Below are positions 41,629-51,778 of a stretch of DNA of 64,000 bases, one piece after another. Every line of letters starts with the position of its first letter. The first letter of the stretch is position 1. The DNA comes from Bifidobacterium platyrrhinorum (GTDB lineage Bacteria; Actinomycetota; Actinomycetes; Actinomycetales; Bifidobacteriaceae): contig NZ_WHZV01000003.1 in assembly GCF_010667645.1 (NCBI RefSeq), forward strand, positions 1 to 64,000. The letters are read 5' to 3'. The translations under genes and the position numbers were made by a program. Under the pieces are notes generated by a model. It was given only the letters and a program-made list of their open reading frames with translations, ran no database searches and had not been told where the DNA came from.

Positions 41629-42243
41629 TCAGAGCCCCGGGATCAGCCCTCCCGGAGGATCGAGGGTGAGATAGCCCTCCTCCAGGTCGATGTCCGGCAC
41701 GAGCTCGTCGACGAACGGCACGAGCGCGGTCTTCTCGAACACCGGCGTGCCGTCCTTGGCCTCGCCGACCCGCACCGGTTCGGTCAGACGGATCTTGAGC
41801 AGCGACTGGGCGGGGGAGTCGACCACGTCGACCACCTTGCCGACCACAAGCCCGTCCTCGGCGCCGATCCCGTTGCCCTCCGCCATGCGGGCCTCAAGCC
41901 CGATGAGGTCCTTCGGATACCATTCGTCCGCCTCGAGCATCTCGTCGGGGTCGTCGGCCTCGCCGTACAGTTCCGTGCCGTTGAGCGCCTCGGAGGCGTT
42001 ACGGTCGTCGCAGCCCTCGAGCTTGATGATCCAGCGCTTCTTGAAGGTGCGTGAGGACTCCACCACGTATTCGGTTCCGCCGTCGCGCGAATACAGCACG
42101 CTGCCGGGTTCGAAGCGCCATTCGGGTTCGTCGGTGAACACCTGCACGGTGACCTCGCCCCTCATGCCCTGCGCGCGACCGATACGACAGACCCTCAGCA
42201 GCTCGGGCTGCTGAGGGTCGTCATGCATGTTCTGATCTGCCAT
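41629..42243 (-). CDS. rimM: Ribosome maturation factor RimM
   Basis: A 204-residue protein that helps fold the 3' domain of 16S rRNA with S19. The N-terminal RimM domain has VCRIGRAQGMRGEVTV, the family's GxxGxxGE pattern with Ala-Gln. The C-terminal PRC-barrel has YPKDLIGLEAR and ends LEEGYLTLDPPGGL. A 10-residue polar start precedes it. It lies between khpA and trmD in the same direction. Confidence 0.94.
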   Translation of the reverse strand: MADQNMHDDPQQPELLRVCRIGRAQGMRGEVTVQVFTDEPEWRFEPGSVLYSRDGGTEYVVESSRTFKKRWIIKLEGCDDRNASEALNGTELYGEADDPDEMLEADEWYPKDLIGLEARMAEGNGIGAEDGLVVGKVVDVVDSPAQSLLKIRLTEPVRVGEAKDGTPVFEKTALVPFVDELVPDIDLEEGYLTLDPPGGLIPGL

Positions 42244-42298
42244 GCCAAGCAGTGTACCCTATCGAGTACCTATATCGGCTCCGCCTATGGACGGGGCG

Positions 42299-42532
42299 TC
42301 AGCGACGCACGTCCATGATGTCGACGCGCACCTTGTGGTCGGCCAAGGCCTGCACCACCGTGCGGATCGCGTTGGCCGTACGGCCGGAGCGACCGATGAC
42401 GCGGCCGATGTCCTCCGGGTTCACGCGCACGCGAAGCAGCTCGCCGCGCGCGTTCTCGTGGGACTTGACGGATACGTCATCCGGAAAGTCGACGATGTTC
42501 TTGATGAGGTGTTCCACTGCCTGTGCGAGCAT
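42299..42532 (-). CDS. khpA: KH-domain RNA-binding protein KhpA
   Basis: A 77-residue single KH domain. The RNA-binding loop is IGRSGRTANAIR, the GxxG being GRSG. Such KhpA/YlqC proteins partner KhpB and bind many RNAs. The gene's place between rpsP and rimM is conserved in Gram-positive bacteria. Confidence 0.92.
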   Translation of the reverse strand: MLAQAVEHLIKNIVDFPDDVSVKSHENARGELLRVRVNPEDIGRVIGRSGRTANAIRTVVQALADHKVRVDIMDVRR

Positions 42533-42621
42533 GATCAGTCAGCCTTTCTATGCGACATTGCCTTCCCTCACATTACTGCGAGGAAAGGCGCATTCGTCGT
42601 AGGGGCGCCTTGCGGCGTGGC

Positions 42622-43080
42622 TCACTCGGCCTCGGCCGGAGCCTCGGCTTCCTCAGCCGGGGCCTCCTCGGCGGCGGCAGCGGCCTCAGCCTCGGCCTTG
42701 GCCTTCGCCTCGGCCTCGGACTTGGCGGCCTTGAGCTTCTGGGCCTCGGCGTCGACGGCCTCGACGCGGGCGGCGGCATCCGGGCCGGCCTCAACGGTCT
42801 TCAGGGTGCCCTCGGCACCGTCGAGACCCTTGAACTTCTGCCAGTCGCCGGTGATGTTCAGCAGCTTGTAGACCTGCTCGGTCGGCTGGGCGCCGACACC
42901 CAGCCAGTACTGGGCGCGCTCGGAGTCGATCTTGATCGTGGAAGGCTGGGTGTTCGGATCGTAGGTACCGATCTCCTCGATGGCGCGGCCATCGCGCTTG
43001 GTACGGGAATCCATGATGACCACGCGGTAGAACGCGTAGAACTTCTTACCCATGCGCTTCAGACGAATCTTGGTTGCCAA
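42622..43080 (-). CDS. rpsP: 30S ribosomal protein S16, TTG start
   Basis: A 152-residue S16 with the core [20 protein letters not shown] and GTYDPN, followed by a long Ala/Glu-rich C-terminal tail (about residues 85-152) typical of bifidobacterial S16. No ATG fits: the conserved start is coded TTG-GCA-ACC at 43080 with AAGGAG 9 nt upstream. The longer ATG frame would add 35 residues of non-conserved sequence. Head of the rpsP-khpA-rimM-trmD operon. Confidence 0.93.
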   Translation of the reverse strand: MATKIRLKRMGKKFYAFYRVVIMDSRTKRDGRAIEEIGTYDPNTQPSTIKIDSERAQYWLGVGAQPTEQVYKLLNITGDWQKFKGLDGAEGTLKTVEAGPDAAARVEAVDAEAQKLKAAKSEAEAKAKAEAEAAAAAEEAPAEEAEAPAEAE

Positions 43081-43283
43081 AGTGGCTCTCCTTAAATATT
43101 CAGGGGTGTGTGTTCGGTTCGCATTGTGGGGCGCAGCTCGCCGAGCCCACGTGTTCCTCGCGGCACGGGGTGTAGAGGGCGCCACGCACGCGCGAATAAC
43201 TGGCCCATTATAGCGCCGCGCCCCGGACCGGGCGACACGCGGGGGATGCCGCTCGGAGTCCGGTCTGGGGCGCGGCGGCCCGT

Positions 43284-44324
43284 TCAGCCCTTGAACCCGA
43301 TCCTGGCGGTCAGCGCCAGATGGTCGGTGTCGGGCACGACGAACGAGGACACGTGCGAGAACGTCGCGTCGCCGCGCGTGGCCAGGATGTGGTCCAGTTC
43401 GATGCGCGGCCAGACGAGCCAGCGCGGGAACGTGAGGTTCGGCCCCTTCGCCTGGGTCAGGCTGGCGTCGCGGAATCCCGCGGCCAGCAGCCTGCGGAAG
43501 CTCGGATGGTCGGTGGAGGAGTTGAGGTCGCCGAGCACCACGACGGTGCCGTGGTCGCCCACGTATGCAGACTTCGCCAGCGCGCCGAGCCCGATGATGC
43601 CGGCCGACCAGTCGCGGGGGCCGCGCATCGGGGATTTCGGGTGCGCGGACGCGAGCGTGACGGTGCGCCCGCCCGCCGCCGCCAGCGTGACCGCGGGGAC
43701 GTCCGCCGCCGGGATGTCGACCGCGGACGGTGTGGAGTCCTGCGGCTCGAAGCGGGAGAACACCATGTTGTAGCCGCCGTTGTCCGTCTCCTTCGCCTCG
43801 CCGGACCGCCGGTAGGGGAGGAGATCGGCGATGCCGGCCGCGTCGAGACGCGCGACGAGGCCGTCGGTCACCTCCTGCAGGGCGAGCACGTCGACGCCAC
43901 GGTCGCGCGCCTCGCGCACGATGGCACCGGCGTCGGCGCGGCCGTAACGGCAGTTGAGCGTCATCAGCGTGAGCGACGACGGCGGTTCCGCCGATGACGC
44001 TTCGGTAGGTGTTTCACGAGACGTTTCACGGGAGTCGGAATGTGTTTCACGTGATGTTTCACGGCGGGGGTGCGGGTCGGTGCCCCAATACGCGATGCGG
44101 CGGGTCGACGCGGACAGCGCCACCGCCAGCAGACAGCACATCGCGCCCCACTCGCGCAGATACGCCGCCACCGCGGCGCACGCGACCAACGGCACCCACA
44201 GGAACGGGATCAACGCGATCATATACGGGAACGGCATGCGCGCCTCCATGCCGGCGGACAACTGGCTGAGCAGCACCCACACCGAACCGACGAGCATCAC
44301 GCCCCACAGGAACCAGACGAGCAT
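43284..44324 (-). CDS. Membrane-anchored endonuclease/exonuclease/phosphatase-family protein
   Basis: A 346-residue protein. Three hydrophobic segments (about 1-25, 35-58, 65-85) are followed by a linker with Ser-Arg-Glu-Thr repeats (about 93-110). The EEP domain follows: [31 protein letters not shown] and [15 protein letters not shown], ending ELDHILA. The Asn, Glu, Asp and His metal/catalytic residues of the fold are present. EEP proteins cleave phosphodiesters in DNA, lipids or lipid-linked compounds; a membrane form may act on lipid phosphates outside the cell. It lies between ffh and rpsP. Confidence 0.82.
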   Translation of the reverse strand: MLVWFLWGVMLVGSVWVLLSQLSAGMEARMPFPYMIALIPFLWVPLVACAAVAAYLREWGAMCCLLAVALSASTRRIAYWGTDPHPRRETSRETHSDSRETSRETPTEASSAEPPSSLTLMTLNCRYGRADAGAIVREARDRGVDVLALQEVTDGLVARLDAAGIADLLPYRRSGEAKETDNGGYNMVFSRFEPQDSTPSAVDIPAADVPAVTLAAAGGRTVTLASAHPKSPMRGPRDWSAGIIGLGALAKSAYVGDHGTVVVLGDLNSSTDHPSFRRLLAAGFRDASLTQAKGPNLTFPRWLVWPRIELDHILATRGDATFSHVSSFVVPDTDHLALTARIGFKG

Positions 44325-44443
44325 GAATCAACAACCTTTCGACGACGGGACCCCGGCGGAATCCGACGGGACCCCGGAACGGACACGGGAACGAATACGG
44401 ATATGAATACGAAGAGGCCCCCTCGCCGTGAGGGGGCCGTGGA

Positions 44444-44486
44444 ACGACCGTGGGAAGAAGCCGATCGGCGGCGTTCCCACGGTCGT
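44444..44486 (-). terminator. Hairpin after ffh
   Basis: ACGACCGTGGGAA pairs with TTCCCACGGTCGT; on the minus strand it lies just after the ffh stop. A second stem (44415-44438, GGCCCCCTC) follows. Confidence 0.6.
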
Positions 44487-44492
44487 CATGCG

Positions 44493-46130
44493 TCAGTGGA
44501 GCAGACCGGCCAGACCGCCGCCGAAGTTCGGCGGAAGCTCGCCGCCGTTCGCGTCCAGCGCCTGCTGCAGGCCGGCGGGCAGCGCCGGGTTCTGCGGCTT
44601 GGCGAACGCGGAACCGGAGGCGCCGCCCGACTTCCTGCCGGACAGACGATCGCGCAACGCCTTCTCCTCGGCCTCGCGCTTCATCGGGTTGCCGGAACGG
44701 CCCTTCTTGTTCTTGCCCTTGCCCTTCTTGTTCTTCTTGCCGCCGGAAGCGGGGCCGCCGAAGCCGGGGATGCCGCCGCCCGCGCGGTTCGACATGCGCT
44801 TCATCATCTTCGCCGCCTGCTCGAAACGCTGCAGCAGCGCGTTGACGGCCGACACCGTGTTACCGGAACCATAGGCGATGCGCGCACGGCGGGAACCGTC
44901 GATGATCTTCGGATTGCGGCGCTCCTCGGGCGTCATCGAACGGATGATCGCCTCCGTGCGGTCGATCTCGCGCTCGTCGAACTGCTCGAGCTCCTTGCGA
45001 TGCTGGGCCATGCCCGGGATCATGCCGAGCAGCGACTTCATCGAACCGAGCTTCCTGACCTGCTGCAGCTGCTCGAGGAAGTCGTCCAGGCCGAACTCGC
45101 CCTCGGCCATCTTCTGCGCCGCCTCGCGGGCCTGCGCCTCGTCGAACTGCTTCTGCGCCTGCTCGATGAGCGTGAGGATGTCGCCCATGTCGAGGATGCG
45201 GGAGGCCATGCGGTCCGGGTGGAAGACCTCGAAGTCCTTCAGGCCCTCGCCGTTCGAGGCGAACAGGATCGGCTTGCCGGTCACGCTCGCGACCGACAGG
45301 GCCGCGCCGCCGCGGGCGTCGCCGTCGAGCTTGGACAGGACCACGCCGGTGAAGTCCACGCCCTCGTCGAACGCCTTCGCGGTGCGCACCGCGTCCTGGC
45401 CGATCATCGCGTCGATGACGAACAGGATCTCGTTCGGGTTCACGGCGTCGCGGATGTCTCGCGCCTGCCGCATGAGCTCCTCGTCGACGCCCAGGCGGCC
45501 GGCGGTATCGATGATCACCGTGTCGTACAGCTTCTGGCGGGCGAATTCGATGGAATCGCGCGCCACCTTCACCGGATCGCCGGAGGTCTGGTCCGGGGCC
45601 GCGACCGCCTCGCCGCCGTCCGACTGCACGCCCTTCTCCGGGGCGTACACCGGCACGCCGGCGCGCTCGCCGACCACCTGCAGCTGCGTGACCGCGTTCG
45701 GGCGCTGCAGGTCGGCCGCGACCAGCAGCGGGGTGTGGCCCGCGTCCTTGAGCCAGTAGCCCAGCTTGCCGGCGAGCGTCGTCTTGCCGGCGCCCTGCAG
45801 GCCGGCGAGCATGATGATCGTCGGCGGGTTCTTCGCGAAGTTCAGCGGACGATCCACGCCGGCGCCGAGGATCGCGGTCAGCTCCTCGTTGACGATCTTG
45901 ACCACCTGCTGCGCGGGGTTCAGCGCATCGGACACCTCGGTGCCCAGCGCGCGCTCGCGCACACGCGCGGTGAACGGACGCACCACCTCGAGCGCCACGT
46001 CGGCGTCGAGCAGCGCGCGGCGGATCTCGCGGATCGTGCCGTCGATGTCCGTCTCGGAAAGCTTGCCCTTGCTCTTCAGATGCTTGAACGCATTCGAGAG
46101 CTTGTCAGTCAAAGAACTAAATGCTGCCAT
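44493..46130 (-). CDS. ffh: Signal recognition particle protein Ffh (SRP54)
   Basis: A 545-residue SRP GTPase. The N domain has ALLDADVALEVV. G-domain motifs are GLQGAGKTTLAGKL, DTAGRLGVDEELM and SKLDGDARGG. An insertion of about 25 residues (around EKGVQSDGGEAVAAPDQTSG) lies between G1 and G3. The Met-rich M domain has LGMIPGM, MKSLLG and SRRARIAYGSG, binding SRP RNA and signal sequences. The tail is Gly/Lys-rich. The start is the ATG of MAAFSSLTDKL; a longer frame crosses the intergenic region. The ribosome-binding site is weak. Confidence 0.95.
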   Translation of the reverse strand: MAAFSSLTDKLSNAFKHLKSKGKLSETDIDGTIREIRRALLDADVALEVVRPFTARVRERALGTEVSDALNPAQQVVKIVNEELTAILGAGVDRPLNFAKNPPTIIMLAGLQGAGKTTLAGKLGYWLKDAGHTPLLVAADLQRPNAVTQLQVVGERAGVPVYAPEKGVQSDGGEAVAAPDQTSGDPVKVARDSIEFARQKLYDTVIIDTAGRLGVDEELMRQARDIRDAVNPNEILFVIDAMIGQDAVRTAKAFDEGVDFTGVVLSKLDGDARGGAALSVASVTGKPILFASNGEGLKDFEVFHPDRMASRILDMGDILTLIEQAQKQFDEAQAREAAQKMAEGEFGLDDFLEQLQQVRKLGSMKSLLGMIPGMAQHRKELEQFDEREIDRTEAIIRSMTPEERRNPKIIDGSRRARIAYGSGNTVSAVNALLQRFEQAAKMMKRMSNRAGGGIPGFGGPASGGKKNKKGKGKNKKGRSGNPMKREAEEKALRDRLSGRKSGGASGSAFAKPQNPALPAGLQQALDANGGELPPNFGGGLAGLLH

Positions 46131-46221
46131 AATGGGCAACAGTCTAGCCGTGGCGGGGGAAAACGAAGGACCCGGACACCATGCGGCATCCGGGTCCCGT
46201 GAGGGTGATGGCGGCGGAAGC

Positions 46222-47871
46222 CTACTTGAGGCTCCAGGTGGAGCCCTGGGGGCCGTCCTCGATGGCGATGCCGGCTTCGGCCAGCGCGTCGCGGATCGCG
46301 TCGGCCTTCGCGAAGTCCTTCGCCTTGCGGGCCTCGGCACGGGCGGCGAGCTGTTCGCCGATGAGCTTCTCCAGCGCCACATGCTCCGGCGACTCGTCGG
46401 CGCCGTCGCCCGCGCCGCCGGCCGCGCCCGCGGACACCCACGGCTCGGCCAGCGGGTCGAGGCCCAGGGTGTCGAGCATCGCGCGCACGGCGACGAGCGA
46501 GGCGCGCACCTCGGCGCGGGCCTCGTCGGAGTCGGCGTGGTCGGCGAGCTTGGAGAGCAGCGTGTTGCCGGAGCGGATCGCCGTGAAGATCGCGGCGGTC
46601 GCGCCGGAGACGTTCACGTCGTCGTTCATCGCGGCCGTGAAGTCGGCCGGCAGGTCGTCCGCGGAGACGGCCCCGATCTCGTCGCGCGAGGGCTGGCCGC
46701 CCAGCGCGACGCCGGCGCGCTCGATGAAGTTCGCGATGCGGTCGTACGCGGCCTGCGCCTCGACGAGCGCCTGATCGGACCATTCCAGCATCGAACGGTA
46801 CTGGACGGAGCCCAGCGCGTAGCGCACCACCCACGCGGAATGCTCGGCGAGCACGCTCGGCACGGACAGGCCGGTGCCCAGCGACTTCGACATCTTCTCG
46901 CCCTTGGCGGTGACCCACGCGGAATGCATCCAGCGGGCGGCCGAATCGTAGCCGGCGGCGCGCGTCTGCGCCATCTCGTTCTCGTGGTGGGGGAAGCGCA
47001 GGTCGAGGCCGCCGCCGTGGATGTCGAAGCCGTCCTTCAGGTAGCGGTGGCTCATCGCCGAGCATTCGATGTGCCAGCCCGGGCGGCCCGTGCCGAACGG
47101 CGTCGACCAGCGGGCGTCCTCGGGGTCGGTGTCCTTCGGGGCCTTCCACAGGGCGAAATCGCGTGGATCGTGCTTGTCGGGGGAGGCGTCGGCCGGGTCG
47201 ACCGGATTGTACTTGTCGTCGCCGGCGGCGTCGACGGACGGGCCCATGCGGTCGGCCACGGCGGCCGCCTCGTCCACCTCGGCGGTCTGCTTCTGGTGCG
47301 TCAGCTCGCCGTAGTGCGGCCACGACGCCACGTCGAAGTACACGTTGCCGGTTGGCCTGCCGTCCGCGTCGGTCACCACATAGCCGTGGCCGTTCGCGAT
47401 GATGCGCTCGATCAGGTCGATCATGTCGGACATGTGGCCGGTCGCGCGCGGCTCGACCGTGGGCGGCAGCACGCCGAGCGTCTCGTAGGCGTGCGTGAAC
47501 TCGCGCTCGTAGTAATAGGCGCGCGCCCACCACTGCTGTCCCGCGGCGGCGGCCTTGTCGAGGATCTTGTCGTCGATGTCCGTCACGTTCCTCACGAACG
47601 TGACCTTGTAGCCGAGCTTCAAAAACCAACGGCGCACGATGTCGAACGCGACGGCGGCGCGGATGTGGCCGATGTGGGGCGACGACTGCACCGTCGCGCC
47701 GCACACGTAGATGCCCACCTCGCCGGGCTTGATCGGCGTGAACACGCTCGTCATATGCGAGGCGGTGTCGTAGAGCTTGAGGCCCGCGGCGGCCTTGGCG
47801 ACCTTCACCGGAGTGAACGCGCTGGGCATCACGGAAGTGCTGAAATCATGCGGTTCTTGGCTGTTTCCCAT
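46222..47871 (-). CDS. cysS: Cysteinyl-tRNA synthetase
   Basis: A 549-residue class I synthetase. The HIGH motif is in [11 protein letters not shown], the KMSKS loop in GEKMSKSLG. Zinc ligands are Cys in YVCGATV and Cys/His in [12 protein letters not shown]. The insert [14 protein letters not shown] and the C-terminal anticodon-binding region are present. It is longer than the about 470-residue norm because of an N-terminal extension of about 45 residues and an acidic insert near 200. The start could also be Met15 (47829) or the Met of MTSVFTP; no strong ribosome-binding site decides. Confidence 0.95.
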   Translation of the reverse strand: MGNSQEPHDFSTSVMPSAFTPVKVAKAAAGLKLYDTASHMTSVFTPIKPGEVGIYVCGATVQSSPHIGHIRAAVAFDIVRRWFLKLGYKVTFVRNVTDIDDKILDKAAAAGQQWWARAYYYEREFTHAYETLGVLPPTVEPRATGHMSDMIDLIERIIANGHGYVVTDADGRPTGNVYFDVASWPHYGELTHQKQTAEVDEAAAVADRMGPSVDAAGDDKYNPVDPADASPDKHDPRDFALWKAPKDTDPEDARWSTPFGTGRPGWHIECSAMSHRYLKDGFDIHGGGLDLRFPHHENEMAQTRAAGYDSAARWMHSAWVTAKGEKMSKSLGTGLSVPSVLAEHSAWVVRYALGSVQYRSMLEWSDQALVEAQAAYDRIANFIERAGVALGGQPSRDEIGAVSADDLPADFTAAMNDDVNVSGATAAIFTAIRSGNTLLSKLADHADSDEARAEVRASLVAVRAMLDTLGLDPLAEPWVSAGAAGGAGDGADESPEHVALEKLIGEQLAARAEARKAKDFAKADAIRDALAEAGIAIEDGPQGSTWSLK

Positions 47872-48030
47872 AAGTCAACAGAGTATGTGCGGAAGGCGAC
47901 GGGCGCAAGGCGGCATGCGGGGTCGGCGATAGGCGGAATCTATGACGCGCGGCCGGCCCGCGCCCGGACGGTGAAACGGTCGGCGGCGCGACGGAACGCC
48001 GTTTACGTGGGTCGTGCCACAATAGGAGGC

Positions 48031-48795
48031 ATGACGCCACAAGTGCTTGTTCTGCAACATGTCCCATGGGAGAAGCCCGGTCGCATCGCCACCGCCTTCG
48101 ACGAGATCGGGCTCGGCTACCAGATCCTCAACGTGGTGGACAAGAAGAAACCCGACCTGCCCTCGTTCGACGAGGTCGCCGGCGTGGTCATCATGGGCGG
48201 GCCGATGGGCGCCACCGACTACGACAAGCACCCCGGGCTCAAGGCCGAGGCGAAGCTGGCGCGCGCGGCCATCGCCGTGAACAAGCCGGTGCTCGGCGTG
48301 TGCCTGGGCCACCAGATCATCGCCACCGCGCTCGGCGCGAAGCTCCACCGCGGCGAAAGGCCCGAGATTGGCTTCGGCCCCATCAAGCGCGTCGACAAGC
48401 ACGACTACTTCTCCATGTGGGACAAGCAGATCAACGTGCTGCACTGGCACAACGACGTGGTGGGCCTGCCCGAAGGCGCCCAAGTGCTCGCCCGCTCGCC
48501 CCTCACCAAGGTGCAGGCGTTCCGCGCCGGATCGGCCCTCGGCCTCCAGTTCCATCTCGAGGTGAGCTCCGCCCTGCTCGAGGAGTGGCTCGACGAGCCG
48601 AGCATGGTCAAGGACCTCAAGGCCGCCGGCGGCTCCAAATCGAAGCTGCGCGAGGACTTCGCCCAATACAACCCGCTGCTCCACCCGCTCGCCGACCAGG
48701 TGTTCACCGGCTTCGCCGCCCGCTGCAACAGCTACGCGCGCCGTCTCGTCCGCGAGGCGGAGGCCGCCGCCCCTAAGGACCCGGTCATCTGCTGA
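48031..48795 (+). CDS. Class I glutamine amidotransferase
   Basis: A 254-residue GATase-1 domain protein. The nucleophile Cys91 is in LGVCLGHQI and the catalytic His175/Glu177 in LQFHLEV, so the triad is complete. Oxyanion segment: IMGGPMGA. Stand-alone proteins of this type include GMP-synthase-like amidotransferases and gamma-glutamyl hydrolases; no synthetase partner is adjacent. AGGAGG precedes the ATG. Divergent from cysS and followed by the ABC-F gene. Confidence 0.85.
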   Translation: MTPQVLVLQHVPWEKPGRIATAFDEIGLGYQILNVVDKKKPDLPSFDEVAGVVIMGGPMGATDYDKHPGLKAEAKLARAAIAVNKPVLGVCLGHQIIATALGAKLHRGERPEIGFGPIKRVDKHDYFSMWDKQINVLHWHNDVVGLPEGAQVLARSPLTKVQAFRAGSALGLQFHLEVSSALLEEWLDEPSMVKDLKAAGGSKSKLREDFAQYNPLLHPLADQVFTGFAARCNSYARRLVREAEAAAPKDPVIC

Positions 48796-48837
48796 TTTCC
48801 CGGCCCATGCCCGGTGGTGGCGCTAAGTTAGTGGCTT

Positions 48838-51108
48838 ATGCCGACTTACGATATTGGACTGGAACACGTTTCGCTCGCCTTCGCCACCAAGACCATCTTC
48901 ACCGACGTGACGCAGGGCGTGTTCGAAGGGGACCGCATCGGCATCGTCGGCCGCAACGGCGACGGCAAATCCACGTTGCTCTACCTGTTCCGCGGCACCC
49001 AGGAGCCGGATTCCGGCCGCGTGACGAAGCGCGGCGGACTCACCTTCGGCATGCTCGACCAGCGCGACCCGCTCGACGACGACGCCACCATCCGCGAGGC
49101 CGCGCTCGAGGGCCGCGCCGACTACGAATGGGCGTCCGACAACACCTCCCGCGAGATCGTCGAGGCATTGCTCGGCGGCATGAGCCTCGACGCGAAGGTC
49201 GGCTCCCTGTCCGGCGGCCAGCGCCGCCGCGCCGACCTCGCCCGACTGCTCCTCAAGGACTGGGACATCCTCGCGCTCGACGAGCCCACCAACCACCTCG
49301 ACGTGGTCACCATCCACTGGCTCGCCGAACACCTCAAGAACCGCTGGTCGAAGGGCGCCGGCGCGCTGCTGCTCGTCACCCACGACCGCTGGTTCCTCGA
49401 CGAGGTGTGCGAATCCATGTGGGAGGTGCACGACGGGGTCATCGAACCGTTCGAAGGCGGCTACTCCGCGTACATGCTCCAGCGCGTCGAACGCGACCGC
49501 CAGGCCGACGTGCGCGAGACGAAGCGCCGCAACCTCGCACGCAAGGAGCTCGCCTGGCTGTCGCGCGGCGCCCGAGCCCGCTCCACCAAGCAGAAGTTCC
49601 ACGTCAAGGCCGCGCGCGAGCTCATCGCCGACGTGCCGCCGATGCGCAACACGCTCGAGCTCAAGCAGATGGCGACCTCGCGTCTCGGCAAGCAGGTCGT
49701 CGACCTCGTCGACGTGACGCAGATCTTCGAGAAGACCGCCGTCGAGGTCGATCCGGACGCGGCCGCGCTCGCCGACTCCGCCTCGCGCGTGGACGTGGTG
49801 GAGCCGATGTACGCCGAACCGCAGCCGCACGGTTCCGTCGAGGTGGCCGTCACCGACATGACCGACCCGCGTCTCGTCGACGCCGGCGTGCCCGAGGCGG
49901 TCGCCGCCGCCGAGGAGGTGCGCGCGAAGGCCGAGGCGGAGGGCGGCGCCGCAACGTCGGACGACGATCGCGCCGTGCGCCGCATGAACACCGGCGGCGA
50001 GTCCATCGGCGTGGACGACGCCGTGGCGGCCGCGGACGGTGCCGCCGGCACGTCCGCCGCGCGCAAGGTGACCGTTTCCGGCCGCGAGATCCTCGACGAC
50101 GTGACCTGGCTCATCGGCCCCGGCGACCGATTCGGCATCGTCGGCGCGAACGGCGCCGGCAAGTCCACGCTGCTCAAGCTCATCGACGGCACGCTCACCC
50201 CGACCGTGGGCCACGTGAACATCGGCAAGACCGTGCGCTTCGCCGTGCTCTCCCAGCGGCTCGACGAACTCGAGAAGCTCGGCAAGTACAAGATCAAGGA
50301 AGTGCTGTCGCGCTACAAGCCGAGCTACATCGTGGACGGCAAGGAGGTCACGCCAGGCCAGCTCATGGAACGTCTCGGCTTCGAATCGGCGCAGCTCATG
50401 ACCCCGATCCGCGACCTGTCCGGCGGCCAGAAGCGCCGCATGCAGCTGCTGCTCATCCTGCTCGACGAGCCGAACGTGCTCATCATGGACGAGCCCGGCA
50501 ACGACCTCGACACCGATATGCTCGCCGTGATGGAGGATCTGCTCGACACGTGGCCGGGCACGCTCATCGTCGTCTCCCACGACCGTTACCTGCTCGAACG
50601 CGTCACCGACCAGCAGTTCGCGCTGATCGGCGGCAAGGTGCGTCACCTGCCCGGAGGCGTGCAGGACTACCTCGACATGGTCGAGTCGATCAAAAACGGC
50701 AAGGGCCTGCCCGACGACGCCCCCGGTTTCGCGGGCACCGGCGGCAGGTCCGGGCGGACGTCCGCGAAGGCGTCCGCCGCCGCGAAGGAGGCCGCCATCG
50801 GAACGGCCCCGGCGGGGGTATCCGCTCCGGATGCCATGGAGAACGCCGGCTCGGACGGCGGCGCGGCCGCACAGCCGAAGCTCACCGGCAAGGCGTTCCA
50901 CGACGCCTCGAAGCGCGTCGCCGCGATCGAGCGCAAGCTCGACAAGCTCGAGGAGCAGAAGGCCGACCTCGAATCGCGGATGGCCGCGCATGACCCGAGC
51001 GACTACGAGGGGCTCAACGAGCTCAACGGCCGGCTCAAGGCCGTCGCCGACGAGTCCGACGAGCTCACCATGGAATGGATGGACCTGTCCGAGCAGCTCG
51101 GCCGGTAG
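48838..51108 (+). CDS. ABC-F family ATPase (translation factor/antibiotic protection type)
   Basis: A 756-residue tandem ATPase without membrane spans. Domain 1: Walker A GRNGDGKST, signature LSGGQRRRADLARLL, Walker B ALDEPTNHLDV. Domain 2: GANGAGKST, LSGGQKRRMQLL and IMDEPGNDLD. The interdomain linker (about 225-410) is long, with a P-site-tRNA-interaction-motif-like start followed by an acidic insert. The C-terminus (about 640-756) is Ala-rich, then a coiled coil. ABC-F proteins act on the ribosome; the branch (EttA/Uup-like or resistance) is not clear. It is the last plainly housekeeping gene before the accessory locus. Confidence 0.9.
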   Translation: MPTYDIGLEHVSLAFATKTIFTDVTQGVFEGDRIGIVGRNGDGKSTLLYLFRGTQEPDSGRVTKRGGLTFGMLDQRDPLDDDATIREAALEGRADYEWASDNTSREIVEALLGGMSLDAKVGSLSGGQRRRADLARLLLKDWDILALDEPTNHLDVVTIHWLAEHLKNRWSKGAGALLLVTHDRWFLDEVCESMWEVHDGVIEPFEGGYSAYMLQRVERDRQADVRETKRRNLARKELAWLSRGARARSTKQKFHVKAARELIADVPPMRNTLELKQMATSRLGKQVVDLVDVTQIFEKTAVEVDPDAAALADSASRVDVVEPMYAEPQPHGSVEVAVTDMTDPRLVDAGVPEAVAAAEEVRAKAEAEGGAATSDDDRAVRRMNTGGESIGVDDAVAAADGAAGTSAARKVTVSGREILDDVTWLIGPGDRFGIVGANGAGKSTLLKLIDGTLTPTVGHVNIGKTVRFAVLSQRLDELEKLGKYKIKEVLSRYKPSYIVDGKEVTPGQLMERLGFESAQLMTPIRDLSGGQKRRMQLLLILLDEPNVLIMDEPGNDLDTDMLAVMEDLLDTWPGTLIVVSHDRYLLERVTDQQFALIGGKVRHLPGGVQDYLDMVESIKNGKGLPDDAPGFAGTGGRSGRTSAKASAAAKEAAIGTAPAGVSAPDAMENAGSDGGAAAQPKLTGKAFHDASKRVAAIERKLDKLEEQKADLESRMAAHDPSDYEGLNELNGRLKAVADESDELTMEWMDLSEQLGR

Positions 51109-51167
51109 ACGGACGTGTTCGGCAGGTACGTCCCTCCCGCGGGACTTGATGGGGAGAGGAGGACGGC

Positions 51168-51749
51168 ATGATGCGGAACTGCAGGATAAGCGTCTGCTCC
51201 TCCGAGGAGCTGTACGACGACCGCGTGAGCATCGGCGACCTGTTCCTCAAACTGCGCAACGGCGACACCACGGCGCATGGGGAGCCCGTCACGCTGCGGC
51301 CGTACAAGTGGGAGTACGATCCTGGCATCGTGCGCACGGACTCCACGCAGGCCGAATACGATCGCTACATCCGCGACAGCGAACTGGCGTTGCTGCTGTT
51401 CCACACCCGCTGCGGCAAATGGACGATGCACGAGCTCTACGTGGCGCTTACGCAACGGGCCAGGACCGGTCTGCCGCACATCGCCGTCCTCGTCAGGGGC
51501 CTCGCCCCGGGCGAAACACGCACGCCGGAACTGCGGCTCCTGCTCGACACGATCGCCACCCTGGGCGCCGTGGACGAGGAGATCCAGCCCGTCACCTACG
51601 CCACGCGCGACGAACTCATGGTCGCCGTGGTGCGGTCCCTGCAGTCGATCGGACTGGAGCTTCCCATCAAGCGGAAGCCCGATGCCCAAGGCCGCACCAG
51701 ACTCGTCGTCGACGGCCTCGGAAGCGAAACCATCGCCACCCTGTTTTGA
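51168..51749 (+). CDS. Stand-alone TIR-like (DUF4062-like) protein
   Basis: A 193-residue protein with an alpha/beta domain and no other module. Landmarks: RISVCSSEEL on strand 1 (6-15), Trp48 before an acidic turn, SELALLLFHTRCG (71-83, containing FxxR) and Glu89 in MHELYVAL. The same order occurs in the proteins at 51779 and 58181, and resembles TIR-like/DUF4062 folds found in conflict systems. In true TIR NADases a Glu in the equivalent helix is catalytic; activity here is inference. The end (RTRLVVDGLGSE) matches the segment that closes this domain in the next gene, so it looks like that protein without its TPR part. GAGGAGG precedes the ATG; the next gene starts 29 nt on. Confidence 0.65.
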   Translation: MMRNCRISVCSSEELYDDRVSIGDLFLKLRNGDTTAHGEPVTLRPYKWEYDPGIVRTDSTQAEYDRYIRDSELALLLFHTRCGKWTMHELYVALTQRARTGLPHIAVLVRGLAPGETRTPELRLLLDTIATLGAVDEEIQPVTYATRDELMVAVVRSLQSIGLELPIKRKPDAQGRTRLVVDGLGSETIATLF

Positions 51750-51778
51750 TAGGATGTGCGGTGTCGGAGGGAGACGCG

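Noticed and set aside
44043..44058. True parS site
   Set aside because: The right half does not complete the palindrome (TGTT instead of AACA); kept only as a low-interest observation.
51750..51778. Frameshift joining the stand-alone TIR-like gene to the next gene
   Set aside because: The downstream gene has its own complete TIR-like domain and ribosome-binding site, so the two are separate copies and not one broken gene.
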